A stretch of DNA of 64,000 nucleotides from Bradyrhizobium sp. CB2312. Lineage in GTDB: Bacteria; Pseudomonadota; Alphaproteobacteria; Rhizobiales; Xanthobacteraceae. Position 1 is the first letter of the stretch; every line of letters starts with the position of its first letter. A program made the translations under genes and the position numbers. The notes beneath the pieces were generated by a model. It was not told where the DNA came from and made no database searches. It worked only from the letters and a program-made list of their open reading frames with translations. Below are positions 17,066-26,298 of this stretch, one piece after another. Where the stretch lies: contig NZ_CP121668.1 of assembly GCF_029714425.1 (NCBI RefSeq), positions 4,609,501-4,673,500 of the forward strand, given 5' to 3'.

Positions 17066-17300
17066 AGAGATCCCCAATCCCATACTGGTGCGGTATGAAC
17101 CTCAAGTAGATGCGATTGTGACACTCTACCTTAGTCTGGTGAAGGACACTAGCCTTGACCGCTGTCGACATCTGCCCCTGGGTGGACCATGGCAATGCCA
17201 CACCGTTCGCCTGCCGCGTGAATGTTATTCAAGTGGCTCCCGCGCGGCGGCTCTTGGCACCGATCTAAGCAATTGACCTCCCTTAGGCGCATCATTTCCC

Positions 17301-17314
17301 TTGATTTAAATCAA
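17301..17314. promoter_or_regulatory. FixK/FNR box, perfect palindrome
   Basis: TTGATTTAAATCAA matches the FNR/FixK consensus (TTGAT-N4-ATCAA) without mismatch. It is centred about 41 bases before the ATG at 17348, the usual activating position relative to a transcription start, and could also serve the divergent FixK-like gene. Confidence 0.75.
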
Positions 17315-17347
17315 GAGTGCCCGACCGGCTCGTTGATGTTCTGCGCC

Positions 17348-17488
17348 ATGATTGACGAAGAGCCCCGCCAGCCTAAGAAAGAAACGGAAACCAAGCCGCC
17401 GCGTCTCCAAGAGATTCGGCAGAACCTTGAGGACTACGTGAACGACCTGAAGGCGATAATCGAGAGACTTGGCAAGAAGCTCAATTGA
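17348..17488 (+). CDS. Small helical protein, 46 aa, behind a FixK box
   Basis: MIDEEPRQPKKETETK... continues with LQEIRQNLEDYVNDLKAIIERLGKKLN, a single long amphipathic helix. An in-frame ATG at 17336 would add four residues. The FixK box upstream suggests low-oxygen induction, and with the box centred at about -41 the transcript would begin almost at this ATG. Function unknown. Confidence 0.6.
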   Translation: MIDEEPRQPKKETETKPPRLQEIRQNLEDYVNDLKAIIERLGKKLN

Positions 17489-18070
17489 GCCAAATTGCGG
17501 ATCGAAATTCTGCGCAACTCCTCGTCGGATGCGCACCAAAAAGGCGTGGTGTTTCCGCTTCGCCCGTTAATTGTAGGCAAGATCAAATCACGTCTGCAGT
17601 TGGCCCTGAGCTGAAGGAGGCTGAGCCGGTTCGGACCGTCTGCTGTTAGCAGAAGACCAAACGCGGGGCGGGACCTGCCCCGACCGCCGCTTTTGACCCG
17701 GAACGGACAATGGGCCGCTAGCTGGCCGATGTCCCGTGTGTTAACCTGCGATGCCCCTTTTTGCGATCTCGGTGGGGAGATGCGGCGGCGCGATTTCATC
17801 GGTTTGCCCGGGGTGCTTGTCTGCTCGCTCACGACCTCGGGAGAGGCACGTGTGTCGCGTCCCCTGATCGCTGTTTTGGCTGGGACATCACCAATATTCG
17901 TTTCGTCCCTCCTCAAAGCCTTTACGAAGCAAATGGAGGTGCTCGGGCACGTTGAAGGCCGGGATTACGAACTTTCGGTCCGTTTCGCAGACGGAGACTT
18001 GTCGCGCTTACCAGCGCTGGCGATAGAACGTAAGCGTAGCTCTGCGGCCCTTTTGATTGATGCTTGACGC

Positions 18071-18673
18071 CTACTTTGTCCGCGTAGCGCGTCGTCGCGG
18101 CTTCCATATGTCGGACAATGCGTTGACCGCCGCCTCAAGCGCCTTGCGGTCGATGACGTTGGGATCGAACTGCTCGGGGCCCCAGAGGCGCATTTGTTCG
18201 TGCTCCGGATGGGTGGGCTCGCTGATGGCGTCGAGGTATTCGGCATAGCCTGACGCACCACCGACATCTTCCGGAGGACAACGGCCGGCGGCCTCGAGCA
18301 AGAGGGGAAGTCCTTCCGTTGTCGTGTTGTCGAACCACTTTTCAAGCTTGATCACGTGATCCCAGCTGTCGCCGAAGTCGTAGAGATAATGGATCGTCTT
18401 GGCGCCGGTCTCTTGAACGATATTGGAGAGCCGCGTCTTGCGGGCATCGATGGGCTGAGGGTCAAAATCTCCATCGGGATCAGGGATACCCCAACGGCCG
18501 CCGCCGGCTAGGAACTCGAAGAGATGGCTATTCGTCCAGCCAAACGCCGCCTGAAGCGTCAGATGCAGCCGGTCAAGACGTAAAGTGATCGGTACGACAA
18601 GACACCGCATCACCTCCGGTTTCACGTCCTTGAGGGTTACCCTGATCCGGACGACGGTCGTGTTAAGGCTCAT
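18071..18673 (-). CDS. Plasmid pRiA4b ORF-3-family protein (IS66 passenger)
   Basis: A 200-residue protein of the PRiA4_ORF3 family: RLHLTLQAAFGWTNSHLFEF near the start, then YLYDFGDSWDHVIKLEK, then CPPEDVGGASGYAEYLDAI. Its ATG overlaps the tnpC stop (ATGA), so it is translated with the transposase genes. It lies inside the element's ends and is therefore carried as cargo. The biochemical role of the family is not known to me. Confidence 0.88.
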   Translation of the reverse strand: MSLNTTVVRIRVTLKDVKPEVMRCLVVPITLRLDRLHLTLQAAFGWTNSHLFEFLAGGGRWGIPDPDGDFDPQPIDARKTRLSNIVQETGAKTIHYLYDFGDSWDHVIKLEKWFDNTTTEGLPLLLEAAGRCPPEDVGGASGYAEYLDAISEPTHPEHEQMRLWGPEQFDPNVIDRKALEAAVNALSDIWKPRRRATRTK

Positions 18674-20235
18674 GCTGCCAGTCTCGGATCGAGCGCATGC
18701 ATCGTATAGGTCGATGCCCAGGGAAGCAGTTCGTCCAGTCGCGCCGCAGGCCAGCCATTAACGAGCTTCGCGAGAACATCAGCGAGCCAGTGCTCGGCAC
18801 TGACGCCATTGAGCTTACAGGTCTCGATTAACGAAGCCAGAACTGCCCAATTCTCGGCGCCCTCGTCGCAGCCGGCAAAAAGGGAGTTCTTGGCGTTGAG
18901 CTTGATCGGCCGCATCGCTCGCTCGACCGCATTGGTATCCATCTCGATGCGCCCGTCATCAAGGTATAGCGTCAGGCCGTTCCAATGCCGCAGCGCATAG
19001 CGCAAAGCCTTCGCCGTGTCGCTCTTCTGTGCAAGGTGATCAAGCTTGGCCTCAAACCACTGCTTCAAGGCTGCAGCCAGAGGCCTGGCATGCGCCTGCC
19101 TGCCGGCGTGGCGCTCGTCCGCAGATCGGCCGCGGAGAGCCTTCTCGATCGCATAAAGCTGGGCGATACGCTCGAGAGCCTCGCGGGCAACCGGAGCTGG
19201 CGCTGGCGCCACCTCCCGTTCGATCTTCACAAACTGCCGCCGCAGATGCGACCAGCAGAAGGCGAGCGTCCCGGACAGGGCGTCCGCACGCGTCTCTCGG
19301 GTCATGGTCTTGTAGGCCTGATAGCCGTCGCAATGGATGATGCCGCGATAGCCCTCAAGCAGCCGCAAGCCATGAACGGCGCCGCGGCCCGGTGCATAGG
19401 CATAGACCACTCCAGGTGGATCAGGCCCGGCCCAGGGCCTGTCGTCGCGCGACAGCGCCCAGAAGTAGCCGGTTTTCGTTCTGCCGCGGCCCGGGTCCAA
19501 CACCGGCGCCGGGGTCTCATCGACGCAGAGTTTCGAGGAGGCGAGCAGAAGCTGGCGCAGCCGATGCCACAACGGCTTCAGTTCCTGGGCGGCATAGCCG
19601 ACCCAGAAGGCGAGCGTGGAACGGTCCAGCGCTATTCCGTGCGTCGCCAGCATCTGCGCCTGGCGGTAAAGCGGCAAATGCCAATGATACTTCGCGTCGA
19701 TCACATGCGCGACCAGCCGCTCGGTGGGCAATCCTCCCCTGATCAGTCGCTCGGGAGCAGCATACTGGAGGACGACGCCGTGACAGGCGCGGCAGGCGAG
19801 CTTAGGCCGGCGGGTGACGATGACGCGATACTGCGCCGGAACGACGTCCAGCCTCTGGCTCTCATCCCGACCAATCTCAAAGAGGTCGCCCGCGCAAGAC
19901 GGGCAACAGGTCTCGGCCGGCATCAGGGTTTCCACGATGCGCGGCAAATGCTCCGGCAGCTGACCACGGTTGGTTCTGCGCTCGGCCGTCCTCTTCTCGC
20001 AAACTCTGGGATTGGCGCGATCCTCGGTGGCTTCGAGGGCCGCGACGGCCTCTTCGATGTCCTCCAGAACAAGCTGCAGCTGATCAGCGTCCAGCTTTTC
20101 CGAGGATCGACCGAACTGCGCATCTTTCGCAAGCTTGAGTAACCGCTCGAGCCTGGCGCAGCGATCCAGCAGAGCCGCGGCAAAGACACGCAACTCGGCT
20201 GGATCGCTCGGCAGCTCATCGGGCAAATCACTCAT
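18670..20235 (-). CDS. tnpC: IS66 transposase TnpC
   Basis: A 521-residue transposase starting MSDLPDELPSDPAELR; longer frames to 20439 lack support because tnpB ends just upstream. It has the IS66 coiled-coil start, the zinc-finger-like CCPSCAGDLFEIG, the central DDE domain (RTKTGYFWALSRDDRPW) and the C-terminal RIEMDTNAVERAMRPIKLN block. Intact. Confidence 0.95.
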   Translation of the reverse strand: MSDLPDELPSDPAELRVFAAALLDRCARLERLLKLAKDAQFGRSSEKLDADQLQLVLEDIEEAVAALEATEDRANPRVCEKRTAERRTNRGQLPEHLPRIVETLMPAETCCPSCAGDLFEIGRDESQRLDVVPAQYRVIVTRRPKLACRACHGVVLQYAAPERLIRGGLPTERLVAHVIDAKYHWHLPLYRQAQMLATHGIALDRSTLAFWVGYAAQELKPLWHRLRQLLLASSKLCVDETPAPVLDPGRGRTKTGYFWALSRDDRPWAGPDPPGVVYAYAPGRGAVHGLRLLEGYRGIIHCDGYQAYKTMTRETRADALSGTLAFCWSHLRRQFVKIEREVAPAPAPVAREALERIAQLYAIEKALRGRSADERHAGRQAHARPLAAALKQWFEAKLDHLAQKSDTAKALRYALRHWNGLTLYLDDGRIEMDTNAVERAMRPIKLNAKNSLFAGCDEGAENWAVLASLIETCKLNGVSAEHWLADVLAKLVNGWPAARLDELLPWASTYTMHALDPRLAA

Positions 20236-20285
20236 GGCCCGAGCTTGCCATGCTTCGCGCCGTGATGCAGCGAAGATTTGTATTT

Positions 20286-20639
20286 TTACGCAAGCGCTTT
20301 CGGCTGCGGGATTCGAGGCGCGTGCATGCGTGTCCAATCCATGCCGGCCAGAAGCGCCGACAACTGGGCGGCATTCATCCGCATCACGCCGGCCACGATG
20401 GGAGGCCATTTGAAGCCGCTGCCATCGAGCCGCTTCCAATACATCACAAGGCCGCTGCCATCCCAGACGACAATCTTCACCCGATCGGCGCGCTTCGCAC
20501 GGAACACCACCGCTACGCCCTTCATCGGGTCATGGCCCAGCGTCTCCTTCGCCAACAGCGCCAAGCCCTCCGCACCTTTTCTGAAGTCCACAGGTTGCGT
20601 CGCCACGTAAATCATGAGGCTCGCGGGCATTGTCAGCAT
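20286..20639 (-). CDS. tnpB: IS66 TnpB (Orf2)
   Basis: A 117-residue accessory protein of IS66 (IYVATQPVDFRKGAEGLALL, VVFRAKRADRVKIVVWDGSG, KRLDGSGFKWP). Full length. Its start overlaps the tnpA stop by seven bases. Confidence 0.93.
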   Translation of the reverse strand: MLTMPASLMIYVATQPVDFRKGAEGLALLAKETLGHDPMKGVAVVFRAKRADRVKIVVWDGSGLVMYWKRLDGSGFKWPPIVAGVMRMNAAQLSALLAGMDWTRMHAPRIPQPKALA

Positions 20640-21055
20640 GGACGTGTCCGTCGGAGCGCTAGGAACACATCACTCAGCACAGCAAGGCCAGGCGTCCCGC
20701 GCACCTCTACGCGCGCCCCTTGGAACTCGACCGTCACAACGGCGGCTTCCGGCGACCCGGACGGTTCTGCGGTCGCCGGCAACGCCGATTCCGATACCAC
20801 CGGCACGAACGACAGCGTGTCCGCCGACGCCGGAAGCACCAACTGGCCCAACCGCGCCCGGCGCCGCCAGTCATGCACCTGCTGGGGCCGGCAGCCATGA
20901 CGACGGGCGACATCCGTGACAACCGCACCCGGCTCGAGGCTTTCGGCGGCAATCTGCGCCTTCAAATCGTCCGGCCAGCGCTTGCGACCTGCACCAGCAT
21001 ACACTTCGATACGTGGTGACAACGGTCGTCTTATGTCGTCAGATTGGTCGTCCAT
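20633..21055 (-). CDS. tnpA: IS66 TnpA (Orf1)
   Basis: A 140-residue helix-turn-helix protein (GRKRWPDDLKAQIAAESLEP, VARRHGCRPQQVHDWRRRAR). Start taken at MDDQSDDIRRP. First gene of the element's minus-strand operon. Confidence 0.9.
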   Translation of the reverse strand: MDDQSDDIRRPLSPRIEVYAGAGRKRWPDDLKAQIAAESLEPGAVVTDVARRHGCRPQQVHDWRRRARLGQLVLPASADTLSFVPVVSESALPATAEPSGSPEAAVVTVEFQGARVEVRGTPGLAVLSDVFLALRRTRPC

Positions 21056-22366
21056 TATGAGCACCCTTGCAGAAGATGACTCTTCTAGCGGTGCTCTCAA
21101 GACTCCGTACAAACAATCCAAAGGGCCTCGGCGCTACGCTTACGATAGAACTGGTTGGACTCAAGCCAAACATCCTCGTGGCTGCTAACACCACCGCCGC
21201 CGTCGCCGCCAAAAATGCGACGACGACTGTCCCGATCGTTGCAGTGGCGTTGATTGAACCCGTGCAGAAAGGGCTCGTTGCGAGTTACGCCCGTCCCGGT
21301 GGGAACTTGACTGGAATATTGATCTCGCTCGACACGCTATTGGGCAAACAGCTTCAAATTGCCACCGAGCTACTTCCCAGAATCAAGAAGGCTGGGGTGC
21401 TCATCAACGCGCATTCGGCCTCCAGTCCAGTGCAACTGCCCGACATAGAAAAGGTCGCCGCCGCTTTGCACGTAGAGCTTGTGATCAGTGAGGCCGCCAC
21501 AATCGATCAAATCAACCCGACGCTTCAGCAGCTCGCCAACGATAAAATCGATATCGCGATTATACCTACCGATCCGCTGTTTGTGAACCAACGGCTCCAG
21601 ATTGCCGAGGTTTTAGCAGAGTTACGATTGCCCGCTGTGTATGGTCTGCGCCAACACACCGAAGCAGGAGGCTTGATCAGCTACGGCATCGATTTGCTTG
21701 CCAATTGGCGCCACACCGCTGATTTTGTGGATAGGATACTCAAGGGAAAGATGCCAGCCGAGCTCCCGGTCGAGTTGCCTCACAAGCTGGAGCTGGTGAT
21801 CAATCTCAAAACTGCGAAAGCGCTTGGCGTCGGGGTGCCGCCGGGGCTGCTCGCCCGCGCTGACGAGGTGATCGAGTGAGCGGCTAATGTCCGCCTTTGG
21901 CCCGAGGCCGACCTCCGCCCCGTGCGCTGCAGTGTCGGCTTCCGAGCGGAGAGCTGACACGAGATGGGGTACTTGCGCCTGTTTGGCGCAGGCATCAGAA
22001 CGACTCCATCACCCGCGTCATCGCCGGATGGATACGGTTCTTCACCTTCACCCACTCCTTGGTGCGGCCCGCGGCATAGCGCCGATCGCGTCGCTTCGAG
22101 ACGATGCCTTCGAGACCCATCCGCACCGCCGCACGAAAAAGCTCTGGCCCGATCGCACCGGTCTCAAACGGCGCGACAAACATACCGTCCGGCCGGCCGC
22201 GCAACAGCCGCGACAAATTGGTCTTGCGCATCGTGTCGGGCGACGTGGAAAATTGACCCCCTGACGACACGAGGAATTGCCCCCCTCGCAACACGGTCAG
22301 AACGGGGGTTTTATGCAGCGACTCAGTTCAGGTCCTCTGCGGTTCAAAGATCCGCGGAGGGAGGCC

Positions 22367-23611
22367 ATGCTGGAGCCGGACGAGGTTTCGGCGATACTCC
22401 GGCTCAACGAGCTGGGGTGGGGTAGTAAACGGATTGCCCGGGAGCTCGGGATTAGCCGCAACACGGTGAAGGACTACGTGGCGGCCGGCGGCTGGACGCC
22501 GTATCGGCAGCCGCACCGCAAAAAGGCACTCGATGGCCAGGAGATCTGGCTCAAGGAGCGCCTACGGCAGCACCACGGCAATGCCGACGTGATCCGCCAG
22601 GAGCTGGCAGCCGAGAAAGGCATCATCGTCAGCCTGCGCACGGTCGAGCGGGCCGTCCAGCGCTATCGCCAGGAGCTTGCGGCCGAGGCGCGTGCGACGG
22701 TGCGGTTCGAGACACCGCCCGGCAAACAGCTGCAGATCGATTTTGGCGAGCGGCTGGTCGAGATCGGCGGTAGCAAGGTTCGCGCCTACCTGTTCGTCGC
22801 CACGTTGGGCTACTCGCGCCGGCACCATGTCAGGGCATTCCGCAACGAACGGCAAGAGAGCTGGTTCGATGGCTTGGAAAGCTCCTTCGTGAAGTTTGGC
22901 GGCGTGCCCGAGGAGGTGCTGTTCGACAATGCGCGTGCGCTGGTCGTGGAACACGATGCCGCGACGCGCACCGTCGTGTTTAATGACAAGCTGACCGCGT
23001 TTGCCAAGCACTGGGGCTTCCGGCCACGGGCCTGCGCGCCATATCGAGCCCGCACCAAGGGCAAGACCGAGAATGGCGTCGGCTACGTCAAGCGGAATGC
23101 GGTCGCCGGCCGCACCTTCCCGAGCTGGGAGGCCTTTGAGGCGCACCTTGAGGCTTGGACGCGGGAGATCGCCGACCTACGCCAGCATGGCACGACGGGC
23201 GAAGTACCGATTGAGCGCTTCAGGCGCGCTGAGGCGCCTGCGCTGAAGCCCATCGCCGGGAGGCCGCCCTTCCAGGTCGCACGTGAACTGATCCGTCGCG
23301 TGCAGGCCGACTGCGCGGTCGAGATCGATGGCAATGCCTACTCTGTGCCATGGCGGCTGATCGGCGAGACGGTGAGAGCGACGATCGCCGATGGCGTGGT
23401 GTGCATCCACCACGGGATCCATGAGGTGGCCGCTCATCCGATCTGTGTCGGCCGTCGCCGTCGCGTCGTCGACCCTAAACACTTTGAGGGCCTGACTGGC
23501 TTTAAACCGAGTCGTGCTGGCGATCTCGCGTTATCGCCTGTCGCGCCGCCGTCGCCGACGCTGCTGCGGCCGCTCGGCGAGTACGAAGCGATTGTGGGAG
23601 GGGGCTTCTGA
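22367..23611 (+). CDS. istA: IS21 transposase IstA
   Basis: A 414-residue transposase with GGAGGGAGG upstream of the start MLEPDEVSAILRLNEL. An N-terminal helix-turn-helix (IARELGISRNTVKDYV) precedes the rve/DDE core: LQIDFGERLVEI, EVLFDNARALVVEH and KGKTENGVGYVKR provide the catalytic D, D and E. Ends in the variable C-terminal domain. Its stop and the istB start overlap (TGATG). Confidence 0.95.
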   Translation: MLEPDEVSAILRLNELGWGSKRIARELGISRNTVKDYVAAGGWTPYRQPHRKKALDGQEIWLKERLRQHHGNADVIRQELAAEKGIIVSLRTVERAVQRYRQELAAEARATVRFETPPGKQLQIDFGERLVEIGGSKVRAYLFVATLGYSRRHHVRAFRNERQESWFDGLESSFVKFGGVPEEVLFDNARALVVEHDAATRTVVFNDKLTAFAKHWGFRPRACAPYRARTKGKTENGVGYVKRNAVAGRTFPSWEAFEAHLEAWTREIADLRQHGTTGEVPIERFRRAEAPALKPIAGRPPFQVARELIRRVQADCAVEIDGNAYSVPWRLIGETVRATIADGVVCIHHGIHEVAAHPICVGRRRRVVDPKHFEGLTGFKPSRAGDLALSPVAPPSPTLLRPLGEYEAIVGGGF

Positions 23612-24409
23612 TGCGAGCCATTGTCCCCGACCGCCTTAGCGATATGCTGACGCGCCTGAAGCTGACGGCTGTCCGCGACCAGCTGGATGGGCTGTTGGAT
23701 GAGGCCGGCCGGCAAGAGCTGAGCCTACGCGAGACCCTGGTGCTGCTGTGCGAGCGCGAGATCGCCCGCAAGGATGAGCGGCGCGTCGAGATGACGTTCA
23801 AACTTGCTCGCTTCCCGTTCGTTCGCGATCTGTCGGGCTTCGACTTCTCGGCCCAGCCCTCGCTGGACCCCAAGCAGATACGCGAGCTTGCGAGCGCCCG
23901 CTGGATTGCCAATGGCGAGAACGTGCTGCTGCTTGGGCCACCTGGCGTTGGCAAGACGCATCTTGCGGTCGCTCTTGGTCGCGAAGCGATCCTGGCTGGG
24001 CATTCCGTTCAGTTCGTCGCAGCCACGACTGTCGTTGCGCAGCTTGCTAAAGGTCACGGCGAAGGGCGGCTCGAGGAGCGACTCGCGCAATTTGCCAAGC
24101 CAAAGCTCTTGATCATCGACGAGCTCGGGTATTTTGCCCTTTGAACCCAATGCCGCGCATCTGTTCTTCCAGCTCGTTAGCCGTCGCTATGAGAGAGGCG
24201 CGATCCTGCTGACCAGCAACCGCAGTGTCGGCGAGTGGGGCTCGGTCTTCAGCGACCCCGTGGTTGCCACCGCGATCCTTGATCGTCTGCTGCACCACAG
24301 TCACGTCATCACGATCCGCGGCGACAGCTATCGCTTGAAGGAGAAGCGCCGCAGCGGACTGCTGCAGAAGCCCGCTGCACCAGAAGCCAAATCGGAGAAG
24401 AAGTCGTGA
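23611..24409 (+). pseudogene. istB: IS21 helper ATPase IstB, frameshifted
   Basis: The first frame runs from MRAIVPDRLSDML through the Walker A motif LLGPPGVGKTHLAVAL and Walker B LLIIDELGY, then stops. A second frame from about 24134 continues LPFEPNAAHLFFQLVSRRYE and NRSVGEWGSVFSD to the normal C-terminus. TATTTTGCCC where the family needs TATTTGCCC points to one extra T near 24132. A homopolymer slip could in principle be read through, but a lesion is simpler. Confidence 0.88.
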
Positions 24410-24949
24410 AGCAAGCCGCTCGCTCGCTACAGCGCTATGACGGGCGCGCTTCGCGAGCGGCTTGCTACAGTCCTGCAAACAACAAGGGGGTCACTTCCTC
24501 ATGTCGCTGCGGGGTCAAATCCGGACGTCGCTTGACACATCGACAGCGGCAGCTTCCTTAGATCCTCGCCGCCCATGGCTAAGAGGTCGAAGGCGTAGAG
24601 CTGCACCTCCTCGTCGTGTTGTCGTGAGTGCAGCGCGTTGAAGTCGGACACGCCGTCGACGCCGAGCAGAACGGCCTCGCCGTCGATGACGAAGTGCTGC
24701 TCACGGTTCTTCAGCGCGGCCTGGACGATCCAGGGATAGCGCCTGGTCCAGTCGTGGCCGTTGCGGGTGAGCAGGCGTACCGTCTTGCCCTGGCGCTCGA
24801 CGCGCAGGCGATAGCCGTCATATTTGACTTCGTGGATCCACTCGGGGCCGTCGGGCACGGCCTTGGCGGCCGTGGGCAGGCAGAATTCAAACGATTGAAA
24901 CATGGCCGAGAGATAGTCACCGGCCTGGCCGATTGCGAACCCGAAAGCG

Positions 24950-25147
24950 TCAGTGCCGCCATCCGTCCTTGTCGACGTCGACCCGGAACCCTTCCGGCAT
25001 CTGCGGCACTTCGCCTTCCGCGGGGACGTTGCAGGCCGGGCAGGGTGCGCCGGCGCCGCCGCGGTTGCACGCCCGCGGCCCCTCCCATGGGCGGTCGGGG
25101 TGGTTTTCGCAGACCCAGCGGAAACCGTCACAAGTGGTGCATGTCAT
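24950..25147 (-). CDS. Small cysteine-rich protein, 65 aa
   Basis: Starts MTCTTCDGFRWVCENHPDRP and contains CTTC, a lone C, and a CPAC pair, as in small zinc-binding ribbons. An ATG at 25168 would add seven residues. It lies just upstream of the broken ligase gene on the same strand. I recognise the pattern CENHPDRPWEGPRAC from bradyrhizobial proteins of unknown function. Confidence 0.75.
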   Translation of the reverse strand: MTCTTCDGFRWVCENHPDRPWEGPRACNRGGAGAPCPACNVPAEGEVPQMPEGFRVDVDKDGWRH

Positions 25148-25235
25148 CGTCAATGCGCCGTGGATCAATTCACTTGCTTTAATGACCGTCTAAGCACCCC
25201 GTGTGCAGAGTACCATTCCGCCTACTAGGCGGAAG

Positions 25236-25282
25236 GCGGCCCCGGTTCGCCTCCCTTCAAGAAAGACCCAGGCCGGGGCCGC
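25236..25282. repeat. Palindromic repeat, copy 1
   Basis: Arms GCGGCCCCGG and CCGGGGCCGC flank a loop of about 27 bases. One of six such intergenic palindromes in 25-34 kb. It sits between converging or unrelated small genes and may act as a terminator. Confidence 0.7.
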
Positions 25283-25414
25283 TACTTTAGTTTCTTGAGG
25301 AAGCGGTTTCCAAGTTTTCAGCGACGCGACGATAAACCACCCTTATAGATATGGCTTTATCATCGGTAGTGTGCTCGAAATTCTCTATTAACGATTGTCT
25401 ATTTTGGAGCTCTC

Positions 25415-25588
25415 ATGATTACTGCTGCCCAATGCAAGGACATCGCACGGTATTACAAGACACGGTCCGCGGCCCCCAACATTTCTGAAGACGAAGCTTT
25501 TCTATTGAGGAATATCGCCAGAAGCTTCGCGGGCGTCGCGGGTCAACTAGATCGCTTGGAAGCTCTGACTAGAGGCGACACGAAATGA
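25415..25588 (+). CDS. Small helical protein, 57 aa (three-member local family)
   Basis: MITAAQCKDIARYYKTRSA... with GGAG six bases upstream. It shares its plan with 29781-29960 and 33797-33988: an aaQC(K/R)..A..Y start, then a helix LLRNIARSFAGVAGQLDRLEAL. Three related copies within 9 kb suggest local duplication. Soluble; function unknown. Confidence 0.75.
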   Translation: MITAAQCKDIARYYKTRSAAPNISEDEAFLLRNIARSFAGVAGQLDRLEALTRGDTK

Positions 25589-25711
25589 GCATGCGGTCCC
25601 GCACGTTCCGTTAGCTTATGTGATTTCAGCTTTGTACACTTTTGCACGTAACGAGGGGGGTACTCAGAATGGTGGTGAGTCCTGGAAGACCCAAGCAGTG
25701 TTGCTCGACCT

Positions 25712-25851
25712 ATGCGGCCTTCCTCCCGGGCTTGCTCCGTGACTCCGCGCCTGATGGCCTCCATGCTCGATCCCAAGAAAGGGGGACTATTCGGGTTTAT
25801 AAATGCCAGTGCGGCAGGATTATCTGGGGCGACTCGGAACCGGCGGGCTGA
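25712..25851 (+). pseudogene. Remnant of a small zinc-ribbon protein
   Basis: One frame reads RLMASMLDPKKGGLF, and the overlapping frame reads VYKCQCGRIIWGDSEPAG to a stop at 25851. Together they resemble a small protein with a C-terminal CxC-containing ribbon. A one-base shift near 25790 separates the halves. The loose relation to the ribbon protein at 33587-33748 is an inference. Confidence 0.4.
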
Positions 25852-25892
25852 ACTTGAGTTCCTCTCCTGGGTTAGCGCCTGGGAGAGGCCGC

Positions 25893-26072
25893 ATGTTGCC
25901 GCCCGACCGTTGGCTGCGCGATTACATCAAAGCCCGCATTGAAAGGCACCGCGTCAAAGAGGACATGACGCAGGACATGCTGCGCCGATCACGCGATGCG
26001 CTGGCGCGCTCCGAGGAATTGTTGAGAGCGCCGGCGCCGGTCGTCTGGCGTCCCGAGCCGCCTGAAGAGTAA
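25893..26072 (+). CDS. Small helical protein, 59 aa
   Basis: Start at MLPPDRWLRDYIKARIERH with GGGAGAGG upstream. The protein is one long charged helix (HRVKEDMTQDMLRRSRDALARSEELL would span residues 19-44) with a proline-rich tail. No signal or membrane segment. A FixK-like box and a membrane peptide gene follow. Function unknown. Confidence 0.65.
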   Translation: MLPPDRWLRDYIKARIERHRVKEDMTQDMLRRSRDALARSEELLRAPAPVVWRPEPPEE

Positions 26073-26095
26073 GTCCCTCGGTTGGGTGCTCCTCC

Positions 26096-26109
26096 TTGAT
26101 CTATCTCAA
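26096..26109 (+). promoter_or_regulatory. FixK/FNR-like box
   Basis: TTGATCTATCTCAA matches TTGAT-N4-ATCAA with one mismatch. Its centre is about 70 bases before the ATG at 26172, which would give a transcription start near 26144 and a leader of about 28 bases. Confidence 0.55.
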
Positions 26110-26171
26110 GCAGCGTACGCTGCACCTGCGTTCCGTTCCCTGTGGGCGCGAGGGAACGAGCGAGGCGGGTC

Positions 26172-26255
26172 ATGCGGCCCTGGATGATACTCACGCTGAC
26201 TTGGGGTGTGACGGCCGTCGCGCTCGTCACCCTCCTGATGATGGCGATGCAATAA
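26172..26255 (+). CDS. Possible 27-aa membrane peptide
   Basis: MRPWMILTLTWGVTAVALVT and a short tail MAMQ; essentially one membrane helix after a positively charged N-terminus. The upstream FixK-like box supports expression. It is short, so the call is tentative. Confidence 0.45.
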   Translation: MRPWMILTLTWGVTAVALVTLLMMAMQ

Positions 26256-26298
26256 TTCCGGTTGGGCTTCGTCGGCATCCAGGACGAAAGACGGAAAG

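Larger units (their letters stand above)
18030..21143 (-). mobile_element. IS66-family element with a passenger gene
   Basis: The left end GTAAGCGTAGCTCTGCGGCC and the inverted right end GTAAGCGTAGCGCCGAGGCC form the terminal repeat. The 8-base target duplication GATAGAAC is present at 18022-18029 and 21144-21151. Length 3114 bases. It carries intact tnpA, tnpB and tnpC plus a pRiA4b ORF-3-like gene, so it looks complete and could still be mobile. Confidence 0.95.
17780..21879 (+). pseudogene. ABC transporter substrate-binding protein (TrpX/ABC_sub_bind type), split by IS66
   Basis: The N-terminal part (17780-18029) starts MRRRDFIGLPGVLVCSL, a Tat/Sec-like signal, and runs to LSRLPALAIE. The C-terminal part (21152-21879) continues ELVGLKPNILVAANTTAAVA and ends LARADEVIE. 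Removing the IS66 and one target copy restores a 325-residue frame, normal for this family of periplasmic binding proteins. There are no permease or ATPase genes nearby, as is common for orphan copies in bradyrhizobia. Confidence 0.9.
22234..24537 (+). mobile_element. IS21-family element inside a ligase gene
   Basis: The left end TGTCGGGCGACGTGGAAAAT and the inverted right end TGTCAAGCGACGTCCGGATT share TGTC..GCGACGT. A 5-base duplication CATCG flanks it (22229-22233 and 24538-24542). Length 2304 bases, with istA and a frameshifted istB on the plus strand. Confidence 0.92.
21995..24903 (-). pseudogene. ATP-dependent DNA ligase-domain protein, split by IS21
   Basis: The 5' part (24538-24903) starts MFQSFEFCLPTAAK and contains the adenylation motif EVKYDGYR, LLTRNGHDWTRRY and FVIDGEAVLLG. 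The 3' part (21995-22228) carries MGLEGIVSKRRDRR and EWVKVKN, motifs IV and V. Excising 22234-24537 and one CATCG copy rejoins LPLS-MRKTNLS in frame, giving 199 residues: the nucleotidyltransferase domain without an OB domain. The gene was probably functional or only recently lost, since no other defect is seen. Confidence 0.88.

Noticed and set aside
18985..20142. 385-codon plus-strand frame
   Set aside because: Antisense to IS66 tnpC.
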